From Actinomycetota bacterium (GTDB lineage: Bacteria > Actinomycetota > Acidimicrobiia > Acidimicrobiales > Ilumatobacteraceae), in NCBI GenBank assembly GCA_016213665.1, contig JACQZX010000006.1, positions 1 to 33,175 on the forward strand: a stretch of 33,175 nucleotides of DNA, read 5' to 3'. The notes beneath the pieces are model-generated. The model did not search any database and was not told where the DNA came from. It saw only the letters and a program-made list of their open reading frames with translations. A program made the translations under genes and the position numbers. Of the stretch, positions 22,935 to 31,257 are shown one piece after another. Within the stretch, counting starts at the first letter, position 1. Each line of letters begins with the position of its first letter.

Positions 22935-24059
22935 ATGAGCGACGGCGAGCAGTTTGCTCATTGGTGGCACGCTCGAAGCCGAGCGGTCTTTCGAATTCCT
23001 CTGCTGGCCGCGCTGCTCGCACCGGTGGCCGCGATGTCGGCGTGCTCGGCTGCCAATCAAGCTGCACCGACCGAGACGGTCGTCGCAACGAGTGCGTCGC
23101 CGACGGCGGTAGCGACGAGCACGAGCACATCGTCTACCAGCACGACCAGCACAACGATCGCTGCCACCACGACTACCACGACAATACCGGTGATCGACAC
23201 CGCCGTCCTGGCCGATGTGATCGCCGCGGCATCGCTCGGCCCAGTTCCCGATGGCACGCCGGTGGCCGCTGCCCGCTTCGACGTGTCCGCGCTCGAGGAC
23301 AACGGTTGCCACGTCGGGTGGGGTGCCACGGCTCCGAAGGCGAACGGCTGCGAATTCGGTGACACCACTTCCGATGTCGTGGTGGTGGTGACCGGCGACT
23401 CGCACGTGGCGGCATGGTTCGGCGCCTTCGACGAAGCCGGCAAAGCGAATCATTGGAAGATCGTGATGGTCACCAAGCGGGGTTGCCCAACGGCCGACGT
23501 GGAGGTCTACTCGGCGGTCAACCGCGATGTGCTCGACGCTCCGTACCCCGAGTGCGATACCTGGAGGGCCAACGCAGTGCAGTACATCACCGACCTGCAC
23601 GCCGATCTGGTGGTGTTCCCGATGTTGACCCGCCGCGGCGTCGTTGGTTACAGCGGGGCGGGCGCCGTGCGCGAGTGGGGAAAAGGGTTGGGTCGCACGC
23701 TGGATGCGGTCGGCGCTTCCGGTGCCAAGCTGCTCGTGATCGGCGATACCCCAAAGACCAACGGCGACAACGTGCCGCTGTGCGTGAGCGCTCATCCCCT
23801 CGACATCGCGCCGTGTGGCAATACGCGTTCGAATGCCGTACTCGACGAGCGACTGGCCGAGCTTGCCGAGGCGGCACCGGCACATCACGCCACCTATGTC
23901 GATCCTTCCAACTGGTTCTGCACCGAGACGTTCTGCCCAGCTGTCATCGCCAACTTGGTCGTGTATCGCGACGACAGCCACTTAACCGACAGCTACGCGC
24001 GGTACCGCTGGCCACAGATCGCGCAGGCGATTCGCGTCGCTCTCGCCAGCGACCCGTAG
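22935..24059 (+). CDS. SGNH-fold lipoprotein (OatA-like esterase domain)
   Basis: A 374-aa exported protein. The hydrophobic signal (FRIPLLAALLAPVAAMSAC) ends in a lipobox-like MSAC with C37. A long Thr/Ser linker (about 48-84) leads to an SGNH hydrolase domain: block I is GDSHVAAW (154-161, nucleophile S156) and block V is DDSHLTD (H349). Domains of this type form the C-terminal half of O-acyltransferases such as OatA, which modify peptidoglycan or other surface glycans; here the membrane acyltransferase half is absent. Several cysteines (125, 139, and others later) may form disulfides outside the cell. It is convergent with NlpC/P60 copy 2. A cell-surface acyl transfer or deacylation role is inferred; the substrate is unknown. 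Confidence 0.85.
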   Translation: MSDGEQFAHWWHARSRAVFRIPLLAALLAPVAAMSACSAANQAAPTETVVATSASPTAVATSTSTSSTSTTSTTIAATTTTTTIPVIDTAVLADVIAAASLGPVPDGTPVAAARFDVSALEDNGCHVGWGATAPKANGCEFGDTTSDVVVVVTGDSHVAAWFGAFDEAGKANHWKIVMVTKRGCPTADVEVYSAVNRDVLDAPYPECDTWRANAVQYITDLHADLVVFPMLTRRGVVGYSGAGAVREWGKGLGRTLDAVGASGAKLLVIGDTPKTNGDNVPLCVSAHPLDIAPCGNTRSNAVLDERLAELAEAAPAHHATYVDPSNWFCTETFCPAVIANLVVYRDDSHLTDSYARYRWPQIAQAIRVALASDP

Positions 24060-24079
24060 AAGCAGCGCCCTGGCCGGGT

Positions 24080-25180
24080 TCAGCCGGGTCGGCTGATGCC
24101 GATGACCTTGTTCCAGTTCACGGTGGTGAGACCCACAAACTTACCGGGCGCGGGTGCGTGAATCATTTGGCCGCCGCCGACGTAGATGCCGACATGGCTG
24201 ATCGGCGCGTAGTAGTAGATGAGATCACCGGGTTGCACCTGATCCTGGGGAACGCTGGGTGTCGACGCGAACTGTCGCCCACTTTGGTGGGGAAGAGAGA
24301 CGCCGGCGCGCCCCCACACCCATTGGGTCAGGCCCGAGCAGTCGAAGCCGGTACCGGGCGCCGCCGCGAAGGCGATATAGGGGACACCGATCTGGCTGTA
24401 AGCGGCGGCGACCGCGATGCCGGCGCTACCGGAGACCTCCGGCACGGCGCCGGTGTACCGAGGGGCCGCGCCAGCCCCCCGCGGGATGGAGGCAAGCGCC
24501 TTCGCGTCGGCCGCACGCCTCATCTGGTCCCGCTTCGCCGCCGCTGCTTCGCGGGCCTGCTCGGCAGCGCGCACCTCCGCTTTGCCGAGGTCGCGTTCCG
24601 CCTTGGCGTAGCGGGCAAGGTAGTCCTTCTCCATCTCGGCCATTTGCACCTGCTTGGCCTCGAGGGTGGCGATCAGTTGCGCCTGCTCCTCCTGCTTGCG
24701 GGCGAGCGAAGCACGCTCGGCGGCAAGATCGTCGACGAGCGATTGCAAGTCGTCGACATTGCCTTCGCCGGTGTCGAGGGCGAGCGTCGCCAGCGCGGAA
24801 CGTTGCCCGGCCGCGCTGTAGGTGGCCGCGTTCGAGAAGATCGGGCTCAGCCCCATCGAGTCGCCGGAAGTGAACCTGTCAAGCGCGATCTGCTGCAGCG
24901 CGATCTGAACATCGCCAAGAACTGCGGTCATTTCGTCGACACGGGCCTGCGACGCCGCTATTTCGGGCACCAGTTCGTCTTGGCGATCAAGCGCCCCGTT
25001 GTAATCCTCGTCGACCTGCCCCATCTCGTCGCGAAGCTGATCGAGTTCGTCGAGCACCTGGTTGACCTTGCGCTGGGCATCGTCGACAGCGTCGCCATGC
25101 ACGGTCTGCGGTCCGGCCAGGAGGCCAACGGCGAGGGCACAAACGCCCAATATCGCCCGGGTGCTGGAGATCCTGATCAT
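24080..25180 (-). CDS. Coiled-coil NlpC/P60 peptidoglycan hydrolase, copy 2
   Basis: A 366-aa paralog of the gene at 16121-17239 with the same plan: signal peptide (about 1-29), coiled coil (about 31-225), a short linker, and an NlpC/P60 domain with C281 (FDCSGL), H329 (SHVGIY) and H341 (MIHAP). The coiled-coil stretch from DEMTA to QEE and the catalytic domain are close to identical between copies. The linker here is Ala/Arg/Pro-rich and lacks the run of glycines. Expected to be a D,L-endopeptidase of peptidoglycan stem peptides used in growth or division. The ATG at 25180 is chosen because it sits 8 bases after a conserved TAGCCT box; an upstream start in the same frame would run through the promoter. 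Confidence 0.93.
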   Translation of the reverse strand: MIRISSTRAILGVCALAVGLLAGPQTVHGDAVDDAQRKVNQVLDELDQLRDEMGQVDEDYNGALDRQDELVPEIAASQARVDEMTAVLGDVQIALQQIALDRFTSGDSMGLSPIFSNAATYSAAGQRSALATLALDTGEGNVDDLQSLVDDLAAERASLARKQEEQAQLIATLEAKQVQMAEMEKDYLARYAKAERDLGKAEVRAAEQAREAAAAKRDQMRRAADAKALASIPRGAGAAPRYTGAVPEVSGSAGIAVAAAYSQIGVPYIAFAAAPGTGFDCSGLTQWVWGRAGVSLPHQSGRQFASTPSVPQDQVQPGDLIYYYAPISHVGIYVGGGQMIHAPAPGKFVGLTTVNWNKVIGISRPG

Positions 25181-25187
25181 GAGTGAC

Positions 25188-25217
25188 CAGGCTACCAATG
25201 TTACAAACACATTTCAA
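25188..25217 (-). promoter_or_regulatory. Promoter of NlpC/P60 copy 2
   Basis: On the minus strand -35 TTGAAA (25212-25217), a 17-base spacer and -10 TAGCCT (25189-25194) form a well-spaced sigma-70-type promoter, 8 bases before the ATG. The stretch 25188-25213 is the same as that of copy 1 except one base, including the imperfect palindrome in the spacer. Copy 2 has the better -35 box. Confidence 0.7.
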
Positions 25218-25433
25218 TGCACCCCAGCGTGGTGCCGGCGACACCGTATGCAGTTATTGGGCGAAACGGTCACTTGCCTTCGATCGATCCTGAAACTCGG
25301 GCTGACCATGTCGCAAGTCTCTTCGGGTGGTACGTCGTCGGACGACCGAACCGGACCTCTTTCAGGTTTGACAATCGTCGACACGACGCCCAGCACTTTC
25401 GGCCAGGGCGCCCACCAAGGGCGGGGTAGAAGC

Positions 25434-25706
25434 TCATGGGGCGGGCGGGTGCTTGGAGCGCTCCAGATCGTATTCCGCGTGGTACCTGCTCGAGAATTTC
25501 CACAGGAGACCCCTGTTGGGCAACCACAACAGAAGACTCAGCGCGGAAACCCCGAACGCCAAGACCAAGTCGACTGCAAACGCCCCATCGTCCGAAACTC
25601 CTCTGAACCAGACGCCGAGCCCTACAAACATCAGGAAGTGAGCGCGGAAAGGATGCGCGAGTACGTATCTCGTCAAGCCATTCACCGACTTCTCCCGCTT
25701 CAGCAT
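25434..25706 (-). CDS. 90-aa small membrane protein
   Basis: An unrecognised 90-residue protein with two likely membrane segments (about 19-39, HPFRAHFLMFVGLGVWFRGV, and about 48-66, VDLVLAFGVSALSLLLWL) and a polar C-terminus (SSRYHAEYDLERSKHPPAP). GGGGG lies about 7 bases before the ATG. It is the last of a run of small membrane-protein genes on the minus strand. The 220 bases between it and the NlpC/P60 promoter show no convincing gene. Chance ORF status cannot be excluded. Confidence 0.5.
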   Translation of the reverse strand: MLKREKSVNGLTRYVLAHPFRAHFLMFVGLGVWFRGVSDDGAFAVDLVLAFGVSALSLLLWLPNRGLLWKFSSRYHAEYDLERSKHPPAP

Positions 25707-25833
25707 GTGATGCCCCCGGTCGGATCCCAAGCCGACTCTCCGACACCAACGGCCGGCGCAAGAGTATTGAAACCGACGACGCCGAGCCCTCCGCCGACGA
25801 TTTCGGTCGACCGCCCGCGTGCGCCAACCACAT

Positions 25834-26067
25834 CTACTCGCTGTGCTTCGCAGGGCTCTCGAAGGGAGGTGGCCTCCGACGACGCATCAGAATCCAGCTG
25901 ACACTCAGCAGCGCCAAAATTGAAAGCGCGATCATCATCACGGGCCATCCGGAAACACCACCCCAACGTCCCAACAACTCCGACGCACCCCACAGAAGCC
26001 CGACCAACATCGCGTAAACGTGCAGCGGGAGCCTGCTCCTGGTCTGTTTGACGCTGGCCTGCCCCAT
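25834..26067 (-). CDS. 77-aa small membrane protein
   Basis: An unrecognised 77-residue protein with two membrane segments (about 15-31 and 42-61, WPVMMIALSILALLSVSWIL) followed at once by RMRRRR-type basic residues, which suggests both ends face the cytoplasm. It begins 6 bases after the stop of the IS3-type transposase remnant, with AGCAGG as a weak ribosome binding site. Function unknown. Confidence 0.55.
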   Translation of the reverse strand: MGQASVKQTRSRLPLHVYAMLVGLLWGASELLGRWGGVSGWPVMMIALSILALLSVSWILMRRRRPPPFESPAKHSE

Positions 26068-26073
26068 GTTTGG

Positions 26074-26272
26074 TTACCTGCTGCGGTGTGACTTTTCAGG
26101 CGGGGATGGGTTTCTGTCGGAAGCGTAGTTCGTGTGTTCGTTGGAGGTGGAGTACGCGAATTCTGAGTGTAGGCGTCGCCGGTTGTAGATGATCTCGGCG
26201 TGATCAAGAGTGGCGTTCGCAAGATCGACGCTGGTGAGCCACTCGTTCGGTTCAACAGCTCGATCTGCATGA
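26074..26272 (-). pseudogene. IS3-family transposase remnant, C-terminal end, frameshifted
   Basis: Two adjacent minus-strand frames together read as the last 60-70 residues of an IS3-type (DDE, rve) transposase. The first frame gives MQIELLNR from about 26270. The second gives NEWLTSVDLANATLDHAEII, YNRRRLHSEFAY and a short tail ending at 26074. The family pattern is ELLNR..W.TR.ELANAIF.YIE..YNRRRRHS.LG. One base has been gained or lost between NR and NEWL. The catalytic DDE part is absent. TGTGACTTTTCAGGCGGGG at 26087-26105 is a candidate end of the element; I found no matching inverted repeat. It marks a past insertion in an accessory region. Confidence 0.75.
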
Positions 26273-26483
26273 TCTACAGGACAATTCCATCTTCGACTTG
26301 TCGCAACAATCACCGATCACGCAGAACGATGGCATCAGCCCTGCGCTTCTCACTTATCGACCGGCCACCACGGTCACAATCCCAACTATGCGTCGCCCGC
26401 CACCACGGAAGCGGCGGTTCAGGTCAACGCGTTGAATCGGCCGGACTCTCTCCCCGCGCCGCTTTGATTCCGAGTAGAAGCCA

Positions 26484-26651
26484 TCAGTCCCACGGCAATG
26501 TCCTGAGCAACATCACGGCAGCTGCAGCAAGCCCAAGAGCGACACGGGGAACAACGCCAATGCCGCCTGGCACCACGGTGATCACCAAGATCGCCACCGC
26601 CACCCCGATCATCTCGCCCAAAACATCCCGAGGGAATCGGCGCTTCCTCAT
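26484..26651 (-). CDS. 55-aa small membrane protein, tandem paralog A
   Basis: A 55-residue reading frame with a basic start (MRKRRFPRD), a central hydrophobic stretch (about 15-35, IGVAVAILVITVVPGGIGVV), a second one (about 36-49, ALGLAAAAVMLL) and the ending LPWD. The protein encoded at 26779-26943 has the same layout and length and also ends PWD, with a shared VxPGxxGVxxR centre. Such parallel structure in two tandem short frames supports both as real genes. No strong ribosome binding site is visible. Function unknown. Confidence 0.55.
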   Translation of the reverse strand: MRKRRFPRDVLGEMIGVAVAILVITVVPGGIGVVPRVALGLAAAAVMLLRTLPWD

Positions 26652-26778
26652 GCGACTGGGGCTGCGACCCTACCGGAGACCGCCGTCCATCCGTGGGGGC
26701 GCTCAACCCCGGTGGTTGGCATAGCGGGTCGAGCCGTGCACGCTCGTCGCTCACGGACCGACGCGCGGCCCAAGATGC

Positions 26779-26943
26779 TCAGTCCCACGGCCATATCTTG
26801 ACCAGCCAGACCGCGGCCGCGGCGCTGAGTATCCCGATTCGGGCCAAAACCCCCAAATCGCCCGGAAGGACACACACGACCGCGGCGGCAGCAACGAAGG
26901 CGATTATGGCTGGAACCGTTTCTCGACGCACTTGCGGTCTCAT
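26779..26943 (-). CDS. 54-aa small membrane protein, tandem paralog B
   Basis: A 54-residue reading frame: basic start (MRPQVRRE), two hydrophobic stretches (about 11-27 and 35-50) joined by LPGDLGVLAR, and the ending IWPWD. It is similar to paralog A at 26484-26651; the DNA around both stop codons is also alike (TCAGTCCCACGGC and TCAGTCCCACGGC on the plus strand). GAGG lies 7 bases before the ATG. Function unknown; no neighbour gives a hint beyond the run of membrane-protein genes. Confidence 0.6.
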   Translation of the reverse strand: MRPQVRRETVPAIIAFVAAAAVVCVLPGDLGVLARIGILSAAAAVWLVKIWPWD

Positions 26944-26988
26944 CAGGCCGCCTCGATTGCACACGGACTGATCACTGGCCCCCGACGG

Positions 26989-27465
26989 TCACTTGCCGGT
27001 CCGATTGGCCTTGGCGGTGCGGAAGGCTCGAACGCCCTTGGCGGCCAGGCGGCCGGCCGAGCGGCCAATTTCGGTGCTGCGGTCGCCCGGCGGCTGTGAC
27101 GCGGCAACCTTCGGGCTTGGCGACTTCTGGGTGAAGCTGCTTCCCATCCACACCACCAGGTGCACGATCGCGATCGCGACGATGACGATGCGAGTGGCGT
27201 TATCGACCTCTACCCACGGCTGCAGCGCGGCCACTATCTGAACGGAGACCACCACCGGATCGGCGACTCGGTGCACCCGGCGATCGATCAGGCGAAAGGC
27301 AGCCAACGCGCCACGTGTTGCCGCGGCGTACAACAAGACGAACCCACCCAGGATCGAAGGAACGAGCGGGGTTGGACTCTGGAGTCCGCTCGCCACCAGG
27401 CCGGCGCCCAGGATGTATTCGACCAGCTGATGCGCCCAGAACGGTCGCTTACCCGTGTTCGCCAC
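26989..27465 (-). CDS. 158-aa multi-spanning membrane protein
   Basis: An unrecognised integral membrane protein with about three to four helices (about 14-30, 35-55, 68-83 and 90-108, RIVIVAIAIVHLVVWM), followed by a basic, Pro/Ser-rich cytoplasmic tail (SPSPKVAASQPPGDRSTE and RAFRTAKANRTGK). The GTG start at 27465 follows a TAGGCT box at 6 bases. It lies downstream of groEL on the same strand but beyond a strong terminator, so it is probably expressed on its own. Confidence 0.75.
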   Translation of the reverse strand: MANTGKRPFWAHQLVEYILGAGLVASGLQSPTPLVPSILGGFVLLYAAATRGALAAFRLIDRRVHRVADPVVVSVQIVAALQPWVEVDNATRIVIVAIAIVHLVVWMGSSFTQKSPSPKVAASQPPGDRSTEIGRSAGRLAAKGVRAFRTAKANRTGK

Positions 27466-27471
27466 CGGGCG

Positions 27472-27477
27472 AGCCTA
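27472..27477 (-). promoter_or_regulatory. -10 box for the 158-aa membrane protein
   Basis: TAGGCT on the minus strand ends 6 bases before the GTG at 27465, matching the leaderless pattern, and lies just after the groEL terminator. No -35 box is recognised. Confidence 0.45.
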
Positions 27478-27482
27478 ATGGT

Positions 27483-27524
27483 GAAAAGGAAACGACCCCG
27501 GGACCAAAAGGCCACCGGGGTCGT
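27483..27524 (-). terminator. Intrinsic terminator after groEL
   Basis: A perfect 10-bp stem (ACGACCCCGG at 27492-27501 and CCGGGGTCGT at 27515-27524) with a 13-base loop. On the minus strand it is followed by TTTCCTTTT, a T-rich tract. It starts 28 bases after the groEL stop codon. Stem, loop and tract are what a rho-independent terminator needs. Confidence 0.85.
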
Positions 27525-27551
27525 GTCGTTTACGCCTGTCGGACAGGGCAA

Positions 27552-29207
<1,656 letters not shown>

Positions 29208-29215
29208 TCAGCGAC

Positions 29216-29509
29216 TCACTTCGTAACGATGGCGAGTACGTCGCGGCTGGTCAGGATCAACAGATCCTTGCCGTCGTTGGTGACTTCGGTGCCGCCGTAC
29301 TTGCTGTAAAGCACGATGTCGCCGACCTTGATATCGAGCGCGGCGTGCGCACCCTTGTCGTCGCTCCAGCGACCGGGGCCGACCGCGAGAACCTCGCCCT
29401 GCTGGGGCTTCTCCTTGGCGGTGTCGGGGATCACAAGACCGGACGCAGTGGTCTGCTCGGCCTCGTTGGGCAGGACGACGATGCGGTCATCGAGGGGCTT
29501 CAGGTTCAT
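29216..29509 (-). CDS. groS: 10-kDa co-chaperonin GroES
   Basis: A 97-aa protein that forms the seven-membered lid of GroEL. It has the family start [22 protein letters not shown] with the mobile loop (about 17-34), then [11 protein letters not shown], and [15 protein letters not shown] near the end. The ribosome binding site GGAGG lies about 10 bases before the ATG. It is the first gene of the groES-groEL operon, which has two CIRCE-type operators and a tandem repeat in its leader. Confidence 0.97.
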   Translation of the reverse strand: MNLKPLDDRIVVLPNEAEQTTASGLVIPDTAKEKPQQGEVLAVGPGRWSDDKGAHAALDIKVGDIVLYSKYGGTEVTNDGKDLLILTSRDVLAIVTK

Positions 29510-29543
29510 GGGGTGCAGGCCTCCGTTGGCAAGGGCACTCTGT

Positions 29544-29578
29544 TGTTGGATTGGCTGAATTGTTGGAGTTGGCTGAAT
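29544..29578. repeat. Tandem 17/18-base repeat in the groES leader
   Basis: Plus-strand copy 1 (29544-29560) and copy 2 (29561-29578) are the same except that copy 2 has one extra G; both end TTGGCTGAAT. They sit between the groES start and the CIRCE operators, thus in the untranslated leader. Confidence 0.7.
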
Positions 29579-29590
29579 GTGACCGGGCGG

Positions 29591-29617
29591 TTAGCACTCG
29601 ACCGGCGCGAGTGCCAG
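29591..29617. promoter_or_regulatory. CIRCE operator 1 (HrcA site)
   Basis: TTAGCACTC-N9-GAGTGCCAG. The left half is the perfect CIRCE half; the right half differs from GAGTGCTAA at two positions. It covers the predicted transcription start of groESL. By established knowledge CIRCE is bound by the repressor HrcA. Confidence 0.85.
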
Positions 29618-29645
29618 GTTACGAGGTCGCGGGGTCAATTAGCAA
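29616..29645 (-). promoter_or_regulatory. groESL promoter
   Basis: On the minus strand TTGCTA (29640-29645), an 18-base spacer and TAACCT (29616-29621) form a plausible -35/-10 pair. CIRCE 2 overlaps the -35 and CIRCE 1 begins at the -10, as expected for repression. Confidence 0.55.
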
Positions 29646-29665
29646 CCGGAACCCGAGAGTGCTAA
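29639..29665. promoter_or_regulatory. CIRCE operator 2 (HrcA site)
   Basis: TTAGCAACC-N9-GAGTGCTAA. Here the right half is perfect and the left half has two changes. It lies 48 bases from CIRCE 1 and overlaps the predicted -35 box of groESL. It is also 58 bases before the divergent membrane-protein gene. Confidence 0.8.
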
Positions 29666-29722
29666 CGGCGTCGACGGGCGGCAGCCCGCGGATCGGCGCA
29701 AGGCATGCGACACTTGCCCCCA

Positions 29723-31204
29723 ATGCGCGCAACTGGCGACCGGCCCGAGTACGAGGGCCAGGCCCACCGGATCGACCTCATCGAGCACGACTCGGGTGCC
29801 TTCGCCGACCACCATCGTGTGACCGATCCCCGACTCGACCGCAACGAGCGGCGCTGGCGGCTGGTGACTACGGCGGCAGTGGCGGTGGTGGCAATCGTGG
29901 CCGCCGTCGTCTGGTGGCCGCGAGCCACGCCGTCGGAGTGGCGGGTCTACCAAGCGGCACCGATCCCGGCAGCCGGGCTCGGCGAGGAGCTCGTGTTCGA
30001 CGATCCCCCCGGCCAGCTCGTTCACGCCGACCTGGCACCAGCGCCCACCGATCGCAAGCCTGAGCTGGGCTATGTGTTCGGCGAACCCGACGGGACCATC
30101 ACCACTCGCCGGTGGGCTTCGTTCCGCACCCGGCCGACGAGCTTGCCGCAGGCTCCGGAATCGGGAGGAATCGCGAACGTCGGTGGCGTTCCCGCCGAGG
30201 TGCGGCGCGTACGGGTTCGCCACTCCGTCCAGTGGGGTCCGCTCGATGGGCGCACGTGGACCGTGACCACCAACCTGCTCGACGAGGCCCAGTCGCTGGA
30301 GTTCGCCAACCAGGTGGCCATTGTCGACGACCAACCGGCGCTGGCCTACGGCTACGACCTGGGCTCGCTGCAGCCGCTGGGCAGCATCGCCGCGCTCGAT
30401 TGCGTCGAGACGCTGACCAGCCTGCTCGCCGGCGAGCGCGTGCCGGGGCCGGCAATGCCCACGATGTTGACCTGGGCGCCAGCGCCCCCTGGGTCTCCCC
30501 AAACACTGGAGGGGGCCGCGTCTCTCGGCTCGATCCCCGCGCCCGCCGATGTGCTTCCGCTCGTGGAATTCGTGCTTGGCGCCGGCAGGGCGATCACGAT
30601 CCACGATCTGCCGGCGGTCATGATCACGTCGAAGAGCCTCGGGCCGGTCGTCGCATGGTTGGAGGACGGCCGATTGATCATGGTGGTGGGCGAGCTCGTG
30701 ACCGACGAGTTGATCGCGCTGGCCGAGTCGGTGCGCCCGGCCACCTCCGGCGAATGGCGAGTCGTCGGTCGCTCAGCTGCCCGCGATGACGGCATCAGCT
30801 TCAACCTGGGTGACTCCGTCACGCTGTACCAAGGAGTCGACCCTTCCACCGGCGATACTTTTTCCTTCAGGGTTCAGGTCGCCGAAGATCAGCTGATCGT
30901 GTGCGTGGAAGGTAGGTCCGCAGGCACCTTGAGTGCCGCATGCGACGCAAGCTTGGGCTTGGTGGAACTACCGATCCTGACCGTCGTGGGCTTGAGCGGG
31001 CGGCAGTTCGTGCTGGCCATCATCGGCACCGCCGAGGCCGAGGGAGCCGCGTTGCGCATCACCCGCGCCGATGGAAGTTTCGAGATGTTGCCGCTGGAAG
31101 ACTTCGTCCCCGACATCGATGCCTACGCCGTGGCGACGCTGTTGCCGGCGGATCACGGTGCCGTCGAGCTGTGGAACGGCGGCAAAGTGGTCGCCTCCCT
31201 CTAG
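29723..31204 (+). CDS. Membrane-anchored protein of unknown function, paralog 1
   Basis: A 493-aa protein with a short cytoplasmic start (RIDLIEHDSGAFADHHR), one membrane helix (about 46-66, VTTAAVAVVAIVAAVVWW) and a long extracytoplasmic part of about 420 residues with no recognised domain. Features shared with the next gene are GYVFGEPDG, GPLDGRTWTVTT, the region VVAWLEDGRLIMVVGE then ALAESVRPAT, and the end LPADHGAVELWNGGKVVASL. The layout, small inner part plus outer domain, is like a membrane-tethered sensor or anti-sigma-type protein, but the inner part does not match a known anti-sigma domain. ATG at 29723 is chosen because it fits the paralog; ATG at 29705 is possible. It is divergent from groES and close to CIRCE 2. 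Confidence 0.75.
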   Translation: MRATGDRPEYEGQAHRIDLIEHDSGAFADHHRVTDPRLDRNERRWRLVTTAAVAVVAIVAAVVWWPRATPSEWRVYQAAPIPAAGLGEELVFDDPPGQLVHADLAPAPTDRKPELGYVFGEPDGTITTRRWASFRTRPTSLPQAPESGGIANVGGVPAEVRRVRVRHSVQWGPLDGRTWTVTTNLLDEAQSLEFANQVAIVDDQPALAYGYDLGSLQPLGSIAALDCVETLTSLLAGERVPGPAMPTMLTWAPAPPGSPQTLEGAASLGSIPAPADVLPLVEFVLGAGRAITIHDLPAVMITSKSLGPVVAWLEDGRLIMVVGELVTDELIALAESVRPATSGEWRVVGRSAARDDGISFNLGDSVTLYQGVDPSTGDTFSFRVQVAEDQLIVCVEGRSAGTLSAACDASLGLVELPILTVVGLSGRQFVLAIIGTAEAEGAALRITRADGSFEMLPLEDFVPDIDAYAVATLLPADHGAVELWNGGKVVASL

Positions 31205-31207
31205 CGT
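31130..31207 (+). repeat. 78-base near-identical 3' end, copy 1
   Basis: This stretch, covering the last 25 codons and the stop of paralog 1, matches 32753-32830 at 76 of 78 bases. The rest of the two genes is far more diverged. Confidence 0.85.
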
Positions 31208-31249
31208 TTGCACGCTCGTGCACGCCTGCCGTGCGGCAGCGTGCAAACG
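31205..31249 (+). terminator. Strong hairpin between the paralogs
   Basis: An 11-bp perfect inverted repeat (CGTTTGCACGC at 31205-31215, GCGTGCAAACG at 31239-31249) begins immediately after the stop codon of paralog 1. The loop holds a second hairpin (CTGCCG, 2 bases, CGGCAG). No T-run follows, so it may terminate weakly, or act in mRNA stability. Confidence 0.55.
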
Positions 31250-31257
31250 TAGATAAA

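Noticed and set aside
23414-25186. 590-codon open frame on the plus strand
   Set aside because: It starts inside the SGNH gene in another frame and then runs antisense through NlpC/P60 copy 2. No motif of its own.
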